Both the position numbers and the translations under genes were made by a program. From assembly GCF_019059575.1 (NCBI RefSeq), contig NW_024881507.1, forward strand, positions 930,001 through 994,000: DNA of 64,000 nucleotides. The letters run 5' to 3'. A model generated the notes under the pieces. The model was not told the origin of the DNA and did no database searches. It saw only the letters and a program-made list of their open reading frames with translations. Shown in pieces: positions 11,101-18,903 of this stretch. Origin of the DNA: Amphibalanus amphitrite (taxonomy: Eukaryota > Arthropoda > Thecostraca > Balanomorpha > Balanidae). Each line of letters begins with the position of its first letter. The stretch's first letter is position 1.

Positions 11101-13393
11101 GCGGCGGCTGAGGGCGAGCCGCGGCTGGCGCAGCAGCTGGCGCAGCGGCAGCGCGGCCACGGCCAGCGTCCAGCAGCGGCCGCCGGCCTGGCCCAGCGCG
11201 GTCAGCTGCAGCTCAGAGGCCTGCCAGAGCCGCACGCCGGCCGCCGTCAGACGCAGAGGGATCACCGAGCGGTGGTTCAGCGCCGTCTCTGCCGGAGGGG
11301 GGAGGTTAGTCAAATGAAGGCACCGGAAACTACAGATTTCATGAAGTTAAGCGAGGAGTGTATAATACAGACGGCGCAAAAGTCACACAAATAGCTACAT
11401 CATTAATCTCATCTACCTACGCAAGAAGCAATAAAGCTTGCAAAAAAAAAAAAAAAACACAAGCTGCAGACCACCACCCACCTGTGGCGATTTTCTTCCC
11501 TCCGAGCCGCGTGCTGCGCCGGGCCGAGGCGCTCGTCTCCAGCGGTAGCTCGTACTCCAGGTAGACCCGCGTGTCGGCCGCGTCCGGCGCAGAGGACACG
11601 GACCGCACGAACACCGGGTCGAACGACAGCGAGTCGACAGAGACGCGCAGGAAGGAAGCCTTGCGCAGCAGCGGCAGGCGGTCCACTGGCAAAGGGGGAC
11701 GGCCCGGGCGGTCAGACAGCGTTCGCGGAGCAAAGGAGGCCATCGCCGCGAGACAAAATGTCGTCCAACATAACATGTTTTTATAGATTGTCCAATGAAT
11801 TATCACTCCTAGCCAGCAGCTAGCTGAGTCATAGATATTTTCATACCATGATTCTCTTCACAAAATTCCGGGAACTTGTAACAACTGTCAGATCTATAGC
11901 TAAAGCTGTCATTAATATGCCTCTTTTTTTTAAATCAAATACGTTTCTTTCAATTAGACACCAACTGTATCAATTCAGCGCTGACTCACCGACATTCGCC
12001 GGCTTGGTCTGTCTGTGCGCCGGCCGCCCGGTGTTCTGTGGTGGCGCGGCGGGCCGTCGGGCCGGTCCGGTCGGCGCGGACAGCAGGGAAGAGGGCAGGT
12101 CGAGCGGCGGCACGGTACTGCGGGAGGTGGCCGCCGCCGCGCCAGAGGTGGAGCTCTCGGACGGCAGTGTGAAGGCCGTGCGCGGCCGGGAGACCAGGCT
12201 GGTCCGGGCAGCGGTCCCCGGTCCGCAGCCCACCGACACGGACGGGTGGTCCGCCGGGCCGGCCGGCCTCTGCGGAACAGACGGCGAACGAGGGGTCAGA
12301 GCTAGACGTTCAAAGCTGTAACCAGACACAAACTCAGCTTGAGCGCGCCGTTGATTAGACTGTTGCACATTGTAAGAATGTGAAATGAATAACTGAGATC
12401 GAGAGAAAAACAATATTGACTCTTTATTGCAAACCTGTAACCCATCATCACAAATTTGAGTTTAGGACTTCATGGCGTGAAAAGCACTAAAAGCACAGCC
12501 GAACACACAAAGAAGCCTGTCTCACGCGACTGCCGAGTCTGACCTGCGCCGTCTCCCAGCCGACTCCCATGTGCGCCAGCCGGGCCTCCAGTTCGCTGTC
12601 GGGCGGTGTCACCGAGCCCGAGCGGTCCATCTGTCGGGCAATCAGGCGCGCCATGCCCTGTCGCAGCTGCTGACCGCGCGCCAGCAGCTCGCGGGTCAGC
12701 TCGTCGGTGGCGGGCGGCGGCCGGCAGCGGGCGGGCGGCCACGCGCCGGCGCGCCACCTCTGACGGTGAGGTGTCGGAGGAGCCGGAGCCCGCGGCCGGC
12801 GCCGGCTCGGGTCGGGCCGGCGGCCGCCGCCCCGCCGCCGTCCGTTGGTCCCGTGTCGGTGGACAGCGTGTCAGAGAATGTGACGCCCTTCCGGCGGGGC
12901 GCACCCGTGCCGGCGCTGCTCGTCCAGCGGCTCAGTGAGGAGGAGGAGCAGCCGCAGCTGATCGGGTCCGCCGAGCGCGCCGGCGCCGTGCCGCCGCTGT
13001 CCCCGCCGGCCGACGGCGCGTGCTTCACCACCGTCTGCACGGGGCCCGCCGGCGGCGGCTGCCTGCGCGCCCGGCGGCTGTTGGGGCCCGTCTTCACCGA
13101 GCGCGGCACGGCCGAGCACGGCCGGACGGAGCGCACCGAGCCGGCGCCGCCGGCCGGCCGCTCGGCGCTGCGCGGCCGGCTCAGCAGCGTGGTGCGCCCC
13201 TTGCGGGCGGCGTCGGCGGTCGACTGGAGCCGCGACCTCGCGGCACGCTCCTCGCTGCGCCCGGCCTCCGACATCTGGGCAGAGGAGGGCCGGGAGCGCG
13301 GCCGAGAGCCCTTGACGTCCAGCCCGAGCCGGGAGCCGCGCACCTCGATGATCGTCGGACGACTCGCCTTCATGAGCTCGCCTTCATTTGAGC
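1038..13393 (-). CDS. C2CD3: C2CD3-like centriolar protein, 14 exons found, 5' end missing
   Basis: Known role of the family: C2CD3 is a multi-C2-domain protein of the distal centriole, needed for distal appendages and ciliogenesis. Exons, read on the minus strand: 13393-12544, 12269-11990, 11685-11482, 11288-10702, 10470-10309, 9980-9759, 9503-9357, 8566-8431, 8144-7927, 7659-5842, 4300-4133, 3095-2911, 2643-2434 and 2197-1038. Each junction has GT-AG borders and compatible phases. Diagnostic matches to vertebrate C2CD3 as I remember it: LERLKNN-like RLHNNLLVVEVW then PGQDRLVGL, EVDCFVQYTWPVQ, WDVVVRTFYPAVRD, GWYNIVDLAGVCRGQMKV, and the C-terminal VLRKNLDDLDSLR. The first exon found begins at an acceptor, so upstream exons, including the expected N-terminal C2 region, are missing or unrecognised. 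Exon 1 changes frame twice and the last exon once in GC-rich tracts. Identity is strong; completeness is not. Confidence 0.86.
2434..2643 (-). CDS. C2CD3: C2CD3 exon 13, C-terminal region
   Basis: Reads DSPLDMSPGRDRLGPGPSGH, later LLDQLLPSVDECQLMDGTRS, and ends FLVSVL plus a split Arg codon at TCTCAG|gtgagg. Confidence 0.72.
2911..3095 (-). CDS. C2CD3: C2CD3 exon 12, C-terminal region
   Basis: Reads LSLRPLDDVPCVERESLDLS, then SLDDPDRASYVTTSCHSSFP. The acceptor is GTTTCAG and the donor ACGCG|gtacgt in phase 2, which fits the next exon. Confidence 0.7.
4133..4300 (-). CDS. C2CD3: C2CD3 exon 11, end of the last C2 domain
   Basis: Reads EFHYLVLKVWHRSGSGRDRV, LGLVLIDLVPLLHGLNELLG, then WYNIVDLAGVCRGQMK. 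This matches the vertebrate [20 protein letters not shown] and CGWYNITDFSGECQGQIKV blocks nearly strand for strand, and it is the strongest single piece of evidence for C2CD3. A mariner lies in the intron just before it, ending 87 bp from the acceptor. Confidence 0.92.
4387..5668 (+). mobile_element. Mariner-family transposon with open transposase, DD37D-like
   Basis: The element has 24-bp inverted ends (4387-4410 and 5645-5668) beginning CAGGGTGTTGCAG and differing at one position. It is flanked by TA on both sides (4385-4386 and 5669-5670), the target duplication of the Tc1/mariner superfamily. It is 1282 bp long and sits antisense in a C2CD3 intron, between exons 10 and 11. The uninterrupted frame and near-identical ends suggest a recent insertion. 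Confidence 0.95.
4536..5546 (+). CDS. Mariner transposase, 336 aa
   Basis: Cuts and pastes its own element by a DDE/D mechanism. The start at 4536 (MEQRRRETIGELVRAGQSAK) opens directly into the helix-turn-helix DNA-binding region; the frame stays open 39 codons upstream, but that extension runs almost into the inverted end. A second helix-turn-helix (MNKLARARHVSKSTISRAVR) follows. The catalytic core shows FVDEKKF, then VQDSAPAH, then LDLNPCDFWMW. The spacing from the second Asp to the Asp in PCD is 37 intervening residues, so DD37D (maT-like) fits better than classic DD34D. All three acidic residues are present and length is normal for the family. Confidence 0.93.
   Translation: MEQRRRETIGELVRAGQSAKDIISLTGYPKSTVYRTIATVGAGGDVARRSHTPRSDRKRTPTFLSGLKRSIQAKPRTSMNKLARARHVSKSTISRAVREDLGMKSFTRKRRSLLTEPARAIRRERAPKVLNLLKHLGSDVRVFVDEKKFIVEEVANRRNSRAIAYSPDEVAPMMEGKNPASAMVFGAVATDCRIMPPHFMPAGVTIDTDAYLTILKESLIPWMMKYYGLSKVMLVQDSAPAHASQRVQDFLSQRIPLYVPKDIWPSNSLDLNPCDFWMWGVVEQKSNSTTPANVSDLKKAIRKAVSTIDQDEARRACSAFRRRLERVRDADGGHIE
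5842..7659 (-). CDS. C2CD3: C2CD3 exon 10, very long linker exon into the last C2 domain
   Basis: This is a single open exon of 606 codons. It starts GVLSSSQIFGLVEACRED, matching the vertebrate segment after VAKG. About 400 residues rich in Ser, Pro, Glu, Arg and Ala follow. It ends with the first strands of the last C2 domain: FRAQLTVVEALHLPRI, RPRWNWSQTVWIGRELLQQ. The vertebrate protein, as I recall it, has two more C2 domains in this interval. None is recognisable here. Confidence 0.86.
7927..8144 (-). CDS. C2CD3: C2CD3 exon 9, second half of the C2 domain
   Basis: Reads SGELRLRSFTTEPAISRV, then HRYRAPASSHLADAFVAA and WDVVVRTFYPAVRDTVIAR. It aligns with the vertebrate segment ending [20 protein letters not shown]. 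The donor is AGG|gtaagt in phase 0. Confidence 0.87.
8431..8566 (-). CDS. C2CD3: C2CD3 exon 8, first half of a C2 domain
   Basis: Reads ESSAPRSSDCTMKLTLGRLL, then EINEAKSGEVDCFVQYTWPV. The EVDCFVQYTWPVQ block matches the vertebrate EADCYVQYYFPVQ. The donor is GGACG|gtgagt in phase 1. Confidence 0.88.
8753..9220. mobile_element. TTAA-flanked MITE, copy 1
   Basis: The element is bounded by TTAA on both sides (8749-8752 and 9221-9224). The inverted ends resemble AGGGGACCCTCCCACCTT. It has no coding capacity. Two related copies lie near 42785-43141 and 44371-44855, in the opposite orientation to this one. A TTAA duplication points to piggyBac- or Kolobok-type mobilisation. It sits in the C2CD3 intron between exons 7 and 8. 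Confidence 0.82.
9265..9312. repeat. Decayed partial duplicate of C2CD3 exon 7 edge
   Basis: The 48 bp from here resemble 9354-9401, which spans the donor and 3' coding edge of exon 7. Both contain CACCTGGTG followed by GCTCTGCTCCGT, and they drift further on. It looks like a local tandem duplication that has lost coding sense. Confidence 0.6.
9357..9503 (-). CDS. C2CD3: C2CD3 exon 7, end of the C2 domain
   Basis: Reads SPVLVHEGRVSVTNPD, then QLELTLAAGTQQQVDAW. It ends CACCAG|gtgaga in phase 0. It aligns with the vertebrate GSLRVFLAMGSSNQ stretch. A decayed copy of its 3' edge and donor lies about 90 bp downstream in the intron. Confidence 0.82.
9759..9980 (-). CDS. C2CD3: C2CD3 exon 6, C2 core
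   Basis: Reads ISPVLLTAPLVARLHNNLL, then VVEVWQRSQAPGQDRLVGLS and RLPLERLYLTF. This is one of the clearest matches to vertebrate C2CD3 ([21 protein letters not shown]). The donor is GTG|gtgccg in phase 0; it is a weak consensus chosen for frame and homology. Confidence 0.88.
10309..10470 (-). CDS. C2CD3: C2CD3 exon 5, start of the next C2 domain
   Basis: Reads VRLVHWAVRVGRGTP to TCWGEEEPNYDYTL. The donor CTG|gtgagg (phase 0) was chosen over a later GAAG|gtgata because only the first keeps frame with the next exon and matches the vertebrate TTQPVFNFSQV junction. Confidence 0.78.
10702..11288 (-). CDS. C2CD3: C2CD3 exon 4, rest of the C2 domain and acidic linker
   Basis: Begins ETALNHRSVIPLRL and continues with strands ending in VGVRLELGS, then becomes basic (KGKRRRRTRRKG) and strongly acidic (EDGLEDGLEDELQDDQDDQ). 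The C2 half aligns with the vertebrate FQQRFVFPVQF segment. The donor is CCAAG|gtgagt in phase 0. Confidence 0.82.
11482..11685 (-). CDS. C2CD3: C2CD3 exon 3, first half of a C2 domain
   Basis: Reads VDRLPLLRKASFLRVSVDSL, then RVYLEYELPLETSA. This aligns with the vertebrate segment that opens DRLALLGRTHSVRI and later has FFVEYHFPV. The acceptor is TTTGCCAG and the donor ACAG|gtgggt, in phase 1. The alternating hydrophobic pattern fits C2 beta strands. Confidence 0.82.
11990..12269 (-). CDS. C2CD3: C2CD3 exon 2, Ser/Pro/Ala-rich linker
   Basis: The exon begins at CCGCAG|AGG in phase 0 and ends at GTCG|gtgagt in phase 1. It reads RPAGPADHPSVSVGCG to QTKPANV and looks disordered. The phases match exon 1 and exon 3 exactly. 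Confidence 0.72.
12544..13393 (-). CDS. C2CD3: C2CD3 exon 1 (first found), disordered linker and conserved helix
   Basis: The exon starts after a TTTCAG acceptor and opens in frame with SNEGELMKASRPTIIEV. The 3' end encodes ELTRELLARGQQLRQGMARL, which resembles the vertebrate DLLSALLEQGNKLR segment, and stops at GCGCAG|gt in phase 0. Between the two, the plausible coding frame changes twice (roughly 12700-12860). That stretch is very GC rich, so indels in the assembly are the simplest explanation. Confidence 0.7.
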
Positions 13394-15345
13394 CTGAAAT
13401 AGGGAGTAATTCACATTAAAATTGTGACATGACACATGCTTAATGAGACCTCCACTGGCATCTTTAATTAGGGGGCAGTTCAACTGATTGAAGATCAATG
13501 AAGATATTCATAGCAGTGGAAGGAATGTTGACTGAGCACCCAGTATCAAATTATGGTACTAACTTGTCATACAAACATTTAAAGTGAAAAATATGCATAT
13601 AGAACATGTTTTAAATGAATATGACACAATGGTGCAGTTTACTTACCTACAGGCTGCTGTATAGTTGTAATTTATTTTGTGGAGTATGTGGCCAGGTGGG
13701 TTCACTGTTCTGCATGTTTAGTTTAAGACAAACAAAAGGAATACAGTAAATCTGCTTAGGTGATGAATCCACCCAGGTGACACAGCATTTTGGATTTATT
13801 AAGCGGTAGCTTTAGTAACCAGAGTCAGTTATGCTTCTATGGAGAAATCTGTGGAATGCTCATATGTTCCATATGATATGTTCCATATGATGTTCCCTAA
13901 AATATGACTTTTAAAAAGGCCTCACTTTTGCCATGGTAAACCACGTACCTAAACCTTTGGTTTTTGGATAGCATAACAGGATTTTAAAATGGTGTTGAAA
14001 GACAGGTTGATTTATTGATCACCTTGCGGATAAGTGGCCTTTGTCAAACAGCCAGCAGCTAAGCTACTGAACTGTGAAGTGCCTGCTGCCTGCTCTATCT
14101 CTGGCCTACAGAAGTCCCAAGCCAATCATGACATGCATACTGCATAGCAAACTCAAATGAGAATCTGAATGGCCGAGGCAATATATGGATTATGGAAAGG
14201 TAACTTGAATACATCATCATCTAACACTGCAATTGGTTGTCACCTTACATGATGAAATTAATCTTCAAACTCCAAGCATCAACATGATTGGCGATTGCCA
14301 GTTATGTGGCGAAGTACTCAGCAGCATATAAAAACAGAAATTCCTCTCATTTCATTTAGGCTTAATTTCTAACTTACCCCACTCCCTAAATGAAATTATG
14401 CTGCAGACAAGATAAATACGCTAAAATATTGGGTACAATTTAGTATTCATTATCACAGTCTGCAGTTCCTCAATCAGTATGAAGAACTTCCTTTTCCAGA
14501 AAACATTTAATTCTAAATATACTGCCACAAAATAGTTGCACAAACTGACAATCTTCCTTCCTTTCTCTTTTTGACGGGCAAATTGCATCATGATCATAGC
14601 TCACCTTCCTTCAGCCCATGAAGTTGAGAGTGAAGAGAAAAATCTCAGCCTACTGTAGTAGCACCTGTCACAGTATCACTGTCAAAAACAATTAGCAGGG
14701 ATTTGTGACATGTCACCCCACCTCCAATTATTGTATTGATCAAACGGGCGACCGGCAATTTGTTGCGTGACTCGGCCCCTAGCTACCGGCACCACTTGGC
14801 ACTGGCACCGTCGCCAGGCACGCCCGCGGCCCGATTGATTGGTTGAAAGGTTTGGATAAGATCATTGTCTCCAAACTAAAAAAAAAAGAACAAGCATGCC
14901 TTACTGAAGATCTGAAAATAATTATTTTATCAAGCTATTTTACCTGTAACAATTTATCGATCGCCGTTTCTCGTCTCTTCGCATCCAACCGACGCGCTTT
15001 TCAAGGAAGGTAGAAACAAATCATACGTAACCTTTAGTTCACTGCCTTTCCAAAATTTAAAAATATTACGTCATAAGTAAATTTTAAGTCACAAGCAGTA
15101 AGCACTAAGCACGTCAATACGAGACAAGGCGACGACGGGCGAGATAAGATTGAGATAGGTAGGTAGACGATGCCAGTGTATCCGCTTTTACTGCTCCGCC
15201 GTATCTCCCAAGAAGCTGCCGGCTTTATAAGCGGATGTTAAAGAAGCTCAAATTCCGGAAAAGTTTGTCTTTAAACCGTGCCCCACTGGGGCTCCTGGAT
15301 GTCCACGCCGTAATGGGGTGAGGGAGAGGTGTTGAACCCCCTTTT
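13394..15345. other. AT-rich sequence 5' of the first C2CD3 exon found
   Basis: No exon matching the conserved N-terminal C2 region of C2CD3 was recognised here. A short minus-strand ATG-exon candidate (MRRDEKRRSINCYR, about 14951-14992, ending before a gtaaaa donor) does not have a phase that joins directly to the exon at 13393. A GC-rich patch with an inverted CCAAT lies near 14740-14850 and could be promoter sequence. Confidence 0.4.
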
Positions 15346-15830
15346 CCCAGCCAGCAATCTGGTTTGGCTCAAGTCCGTTTTGAACTTCCACATGCCAGAT
15401 TAGGCGGGCCGGTGTAGACTGACGGAACGCCGTGGGAAGAGGGGTTTAGGTCGATATGGCTTTTTCCGATTAGCAGTCTTTCTTTGCAGTAGCGCTCTGG
15501 AGTTGATATGGTTTCGGACCGCCAAGTCCGGCTCCCTGCCACAGCGTGTACGGCCAGGTCCTGCTGTCTCGGTAGCTGCTCAGTGCTCTGGCTCATACTG
15601 TGACTGAAGTATAATACGGTTGAGGTCCGGCACGGATGACGGCATAAGTCCGGCTGTGGTGCGGGTCACGGTGACTTATAAGTAGTGCGGGCGAGCTCTA
15701 GGATCGTGTGTCAGCTCCATGAGAGCTCCAGACCTTGCCCGTATTAATTTCGGGCGGAGTACCTAAGTGCCGGAGCTAGCCACTAGCCAGAGTAAAACCA
15801 GATACGGCCGAGACCCATTTAGCCGGCTGG
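15346..15830. mobile_element. Probable degenerate relative of the CCCAGCCAGCAAT element
   Basis: The left edge (15346-15359) shares CCCAGCCAGCAAT with the element at 16555-17094, and an AGCCGGCTGGG near 15821-15831 could be a decayed right end. No target duplication was identified and no coding sequence is seen. Confidence 0.35.
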
Positions 15831-16554
15831 GTTCTAACTCGGCTCCTGGGCCACCTAACGACACGCGGTAGGCGCGGTGTTCGAAAGAGTGCGTCAAAAA
15901 TAATGACAAAATTACTTTAGTCATTTTTTAGGTCAGGGTAAAAGTCAGAGCACCAGAGGTCACCTAAGGTCAAATTTGGCCATTTCGACAAGTTTCGACA
16001 AAGCGGCATAGGAAAGGAATAGACCTACAGCGCCGCAAAAAAAAGCACATTTGGAAGCCCTGTACCTATACCTAACGCTTTTTTAGTAGTTGTCTCAGAT
16101 TTGGCCCAAGGGCAACGCTTAAGCCTTCAGGCCGCAGAGAGCGAATAAATAGACGTTTTTTGTGGTAACGGTTTTTTACAATAATTTTTATCCATAAGTC
16201 AAAACTTGCATGAGCTTATGTTTACCGGCATCGTATTCCTCTCTTAGAGACGCGTCGAATGAATTTCAATTTGGCCTTGAAAGTTCAACTGGAAAATGTG
16301 ACCTCAGGTCAAGGTCATGAACTGTCCGGGAAAGCTCGTGCTGCACATCAGTCGATCTGCATCGTCAAGCTGGACACGGTTTAGGTGTTTTTATCGCTCT
16401 ATCAAAAGACATAGCGAAATGCTATTGCATACCTTTCATGGCCTAAGTTCTTCAGACACATAAAGAGGAGTTACGGGTGCCATTTTCCGATTCAGCTTGT
16501 CACGTTTACTTGTAACCGTGTGTTTGAGGGTGCTTAGAATCTAGGGCGCACACA

Positions 16555-17094
16555 CCCAGCCAGCAATTCGCTTGGGCAAAACTATGGCAAACGTCGGGCA
16601 GCTTGGGCTTAGCTTGGATTTGCCCACTTCGATCAAAACCAATGCATTTTTTACTTGGGCTGAGCTTGGGCATGCCGCAGCTATGCCCGAGTGTGGCCAG
16701 CTGCAGCTCAGCCCGACATACGCCCGCGCAATCAAAGCAGGCTCAACTTGGGCGGAGCGCGGGCTGATCAAGCTGGTTGTCTCCTTTGGCTAACTGGAGT
16801 AAAGCCGGAGTTGTGCCATACTTGATCGGCTGTTCACGCATGCGCATTTCTGCGCCAGTCAGGTTTTGCTCGGGCTTCCATCGGGCTACCGCCAATCGTC
16901 GCACAACTAGGGCTAAGCTACGGCTGTCCGGAACACGCAGAGCGGGCATACCTCCGGCGGAGCATGGGCTTTAGTCGGCGTTTTTGTGTCATACGCCGAC
17001 TTTAGCCCAAGCCCCAGCCGACTTTAGCCCGACTAAAATCTCGGGCAAGCCGCACTTTAGCCTGCTTGGGCCCGGAGTAAAATTGCTGGCTGGG
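16555..17094. mobile_element. Non-autonomous element, 14-bp inverted ends CCCAGCCAGCAATT
   Basis: A perfect 14-bp inverted repeat (16555-16568 and 17081-17094) encloses 540 bp with repeated TTGGGC/GCCCAA motifs and an internal fold-back near 16963-17012. Open frames across it are by-products of this GGGC-rich composition. No clear target duplication was found, so the superfamily is unknown. Confidence 0.6.
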
Positions 17095-17960
17095 CAAGGG
17101 GACACACGGTGACGGGCCCGTGCCCTCCTCATTCGAATGGGAAGAGGGGGTGGGTCATTCGGCCCCCTCAAATGGTCCTCAAATGGCCCCCTAATCTTTA
17201 GACCGCCAAAGACCGTCTAAAAATAAAAATGAGCTGAAATGATGATTGAAAAGACCAGGAGGGCCCATCTTAAGGGGCCAGCAGGCCCATATAAGTCCGT
17301 GTAGGTCAGGGCAAGTTTTTTCGGCTGGGGCCTGGGGTCCTTCGGCGGGGGGGGGGGCACAGTTTGTAGATCGTGCCCCTTCTGCATTAAAAATCATGTA
17401 CGTGCCCCTGCTTATAGAATGATGTCCGTCCAAAAGACACCTTTGAATTTTAGCATATTGGCTCATACCTAATGAAGAGTGCGCAATTAATTGACCTGAC
17501 TTTGTGTCACCGATATCGAAATTCCCAGATAAACATTTTATGCACTAGTGCTGTTACCCTTATCAACGGCTGCAAGTTCAAATCGATCCATCACTCAGTG
17601 TAGCTATGGCAATGATTGCAACTTTTTTAGGTGAGGTCATTTGACGTGACCCGATGAGTGACCTGACCTTGAGAGACCTCGATCTGAATTCTGAAATTCC
17701 ACAACATGTGCAGAAAAGATTAATGATACTAGGTATGCATACTACGGTAAGTATAAACAGCTTGATAATTGAGATCCTTTCGAAAAACACACGGAGATGA
17801 ACATCTCCCAGAATGGCGCGGACCTCTGAGAATTTATTTTTGTTTTGACATAAGCCTGAGGCCTGAGCTAAGCTGTCGCTGCATCAATACGCTGCCTTGG
17901 CGAGGGTGCTACCTGTTCGCTTTCGCGTATGCACATCATTGATCTTTATCCAGTAATATA

Positions 17961-18054
17961 TATTAAACCGCGAGTAGGTAGAACAAATCTTTAGAACGTC
18001 GAGCCGATAGGCGAGACGTTTAAATGATTTTTCTACCTACGAGCGGTTTAATAA
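17961..18054. repeat. Short fold-back repeat
   Basis: The arms TTAAACCGC..GTAGGTAGAA (from 17963) and the inverted CTACCTACGAGCGGTTTAA (about 18034-18052) form a hairpin with weaker pairing continuing inward (GACGTTTAAA against TTTAGAACGTC). Low-complexity AT-rich sequence lies around it, with two direct copies of ACTAGACGTTTAACAA near 18337-18380. Confidence 0.5.
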
Positions 18055-18903
18055 TTTTATCCCGTACCGCTGATTCCTTTCGGGCGCTTAAAGGTAAAAA
18101 AAAACATTTTATTAAAAAATATGACATATTTCAGCAGAGCCAGAGACGAAGAGAAGCAGAGACAGATAAAGCTTTGAAAAACGGTCCAGACAATGTGATC
18201 GGTCTGGAATTGACAGGTTCATTGAAGCTCAAGTCGCAAAAAACAAATAAAAAAGAAAAAGAAAATGATGTTTCATTGCGTTTCCCCGCGCATACTGGTG
18301 AAAATAACGAGACAGTAAAATTGAAGAAATGTCTACTAGACGTTTAACAATTTGTTAATCGTCACTAGACGTTTAACAAATCAGTTAAACGACATCTGTT
18401 AATTTTCTCTCTTTGCACGTGAAGCAATTGTAAACACTGTCTTCGGTGCGGGATAATGAAAACTTATTTATTGCTTGCTCAATTATAAACGGTCACAACT
18501 CACAGCTATAGCTACCGTAATACGAGTACCTATACCTACCTATTACTGACTTGTGGTATATGTGGAAGCGGCAGCGACACCGGTCAATATAAACACCGGA
18601 TCTGCTGGCTATGCCCACCAGAGGTCAGGCTGTTCTGTGTAGGTATATATGAGCAGCGCGCGGCCAGCAGTGCTGCCAGATTTGGAGGATTTCCGCAAAT
18701 CTGGAGGATTTTGAACTCTATTTGCGGACAAATTTCGCGTTTGGAGGATTTTTGATTCTGGAGGAAAATCTGGAGGATTTGTCACCCGATTAATATATTC
18801 AATTTCATGGAAAAATACAACGCGTTCAAGACTCAAAAGACATTTTCCTGCCCAGCTTCACCCTACCCGTTAGGATATATCACTGCCCTTTATCACCGTG
18901 AGA

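Noticed and set aside
14940-15000. First coding exon of C2CD3 (MRRDEKRRSINCYR)
   Set aside because: It ends in a phase that cannot join the exon at 13393 directly, and no intermediate exon or conserved N-terminal C2 sequence was found.
18609-18836. Minus-strand frame with repeated NPPDFPPESK-like sequence
   Set aside because: It is a translation of the GGAGGATTT repeats inside the outer hAT element.
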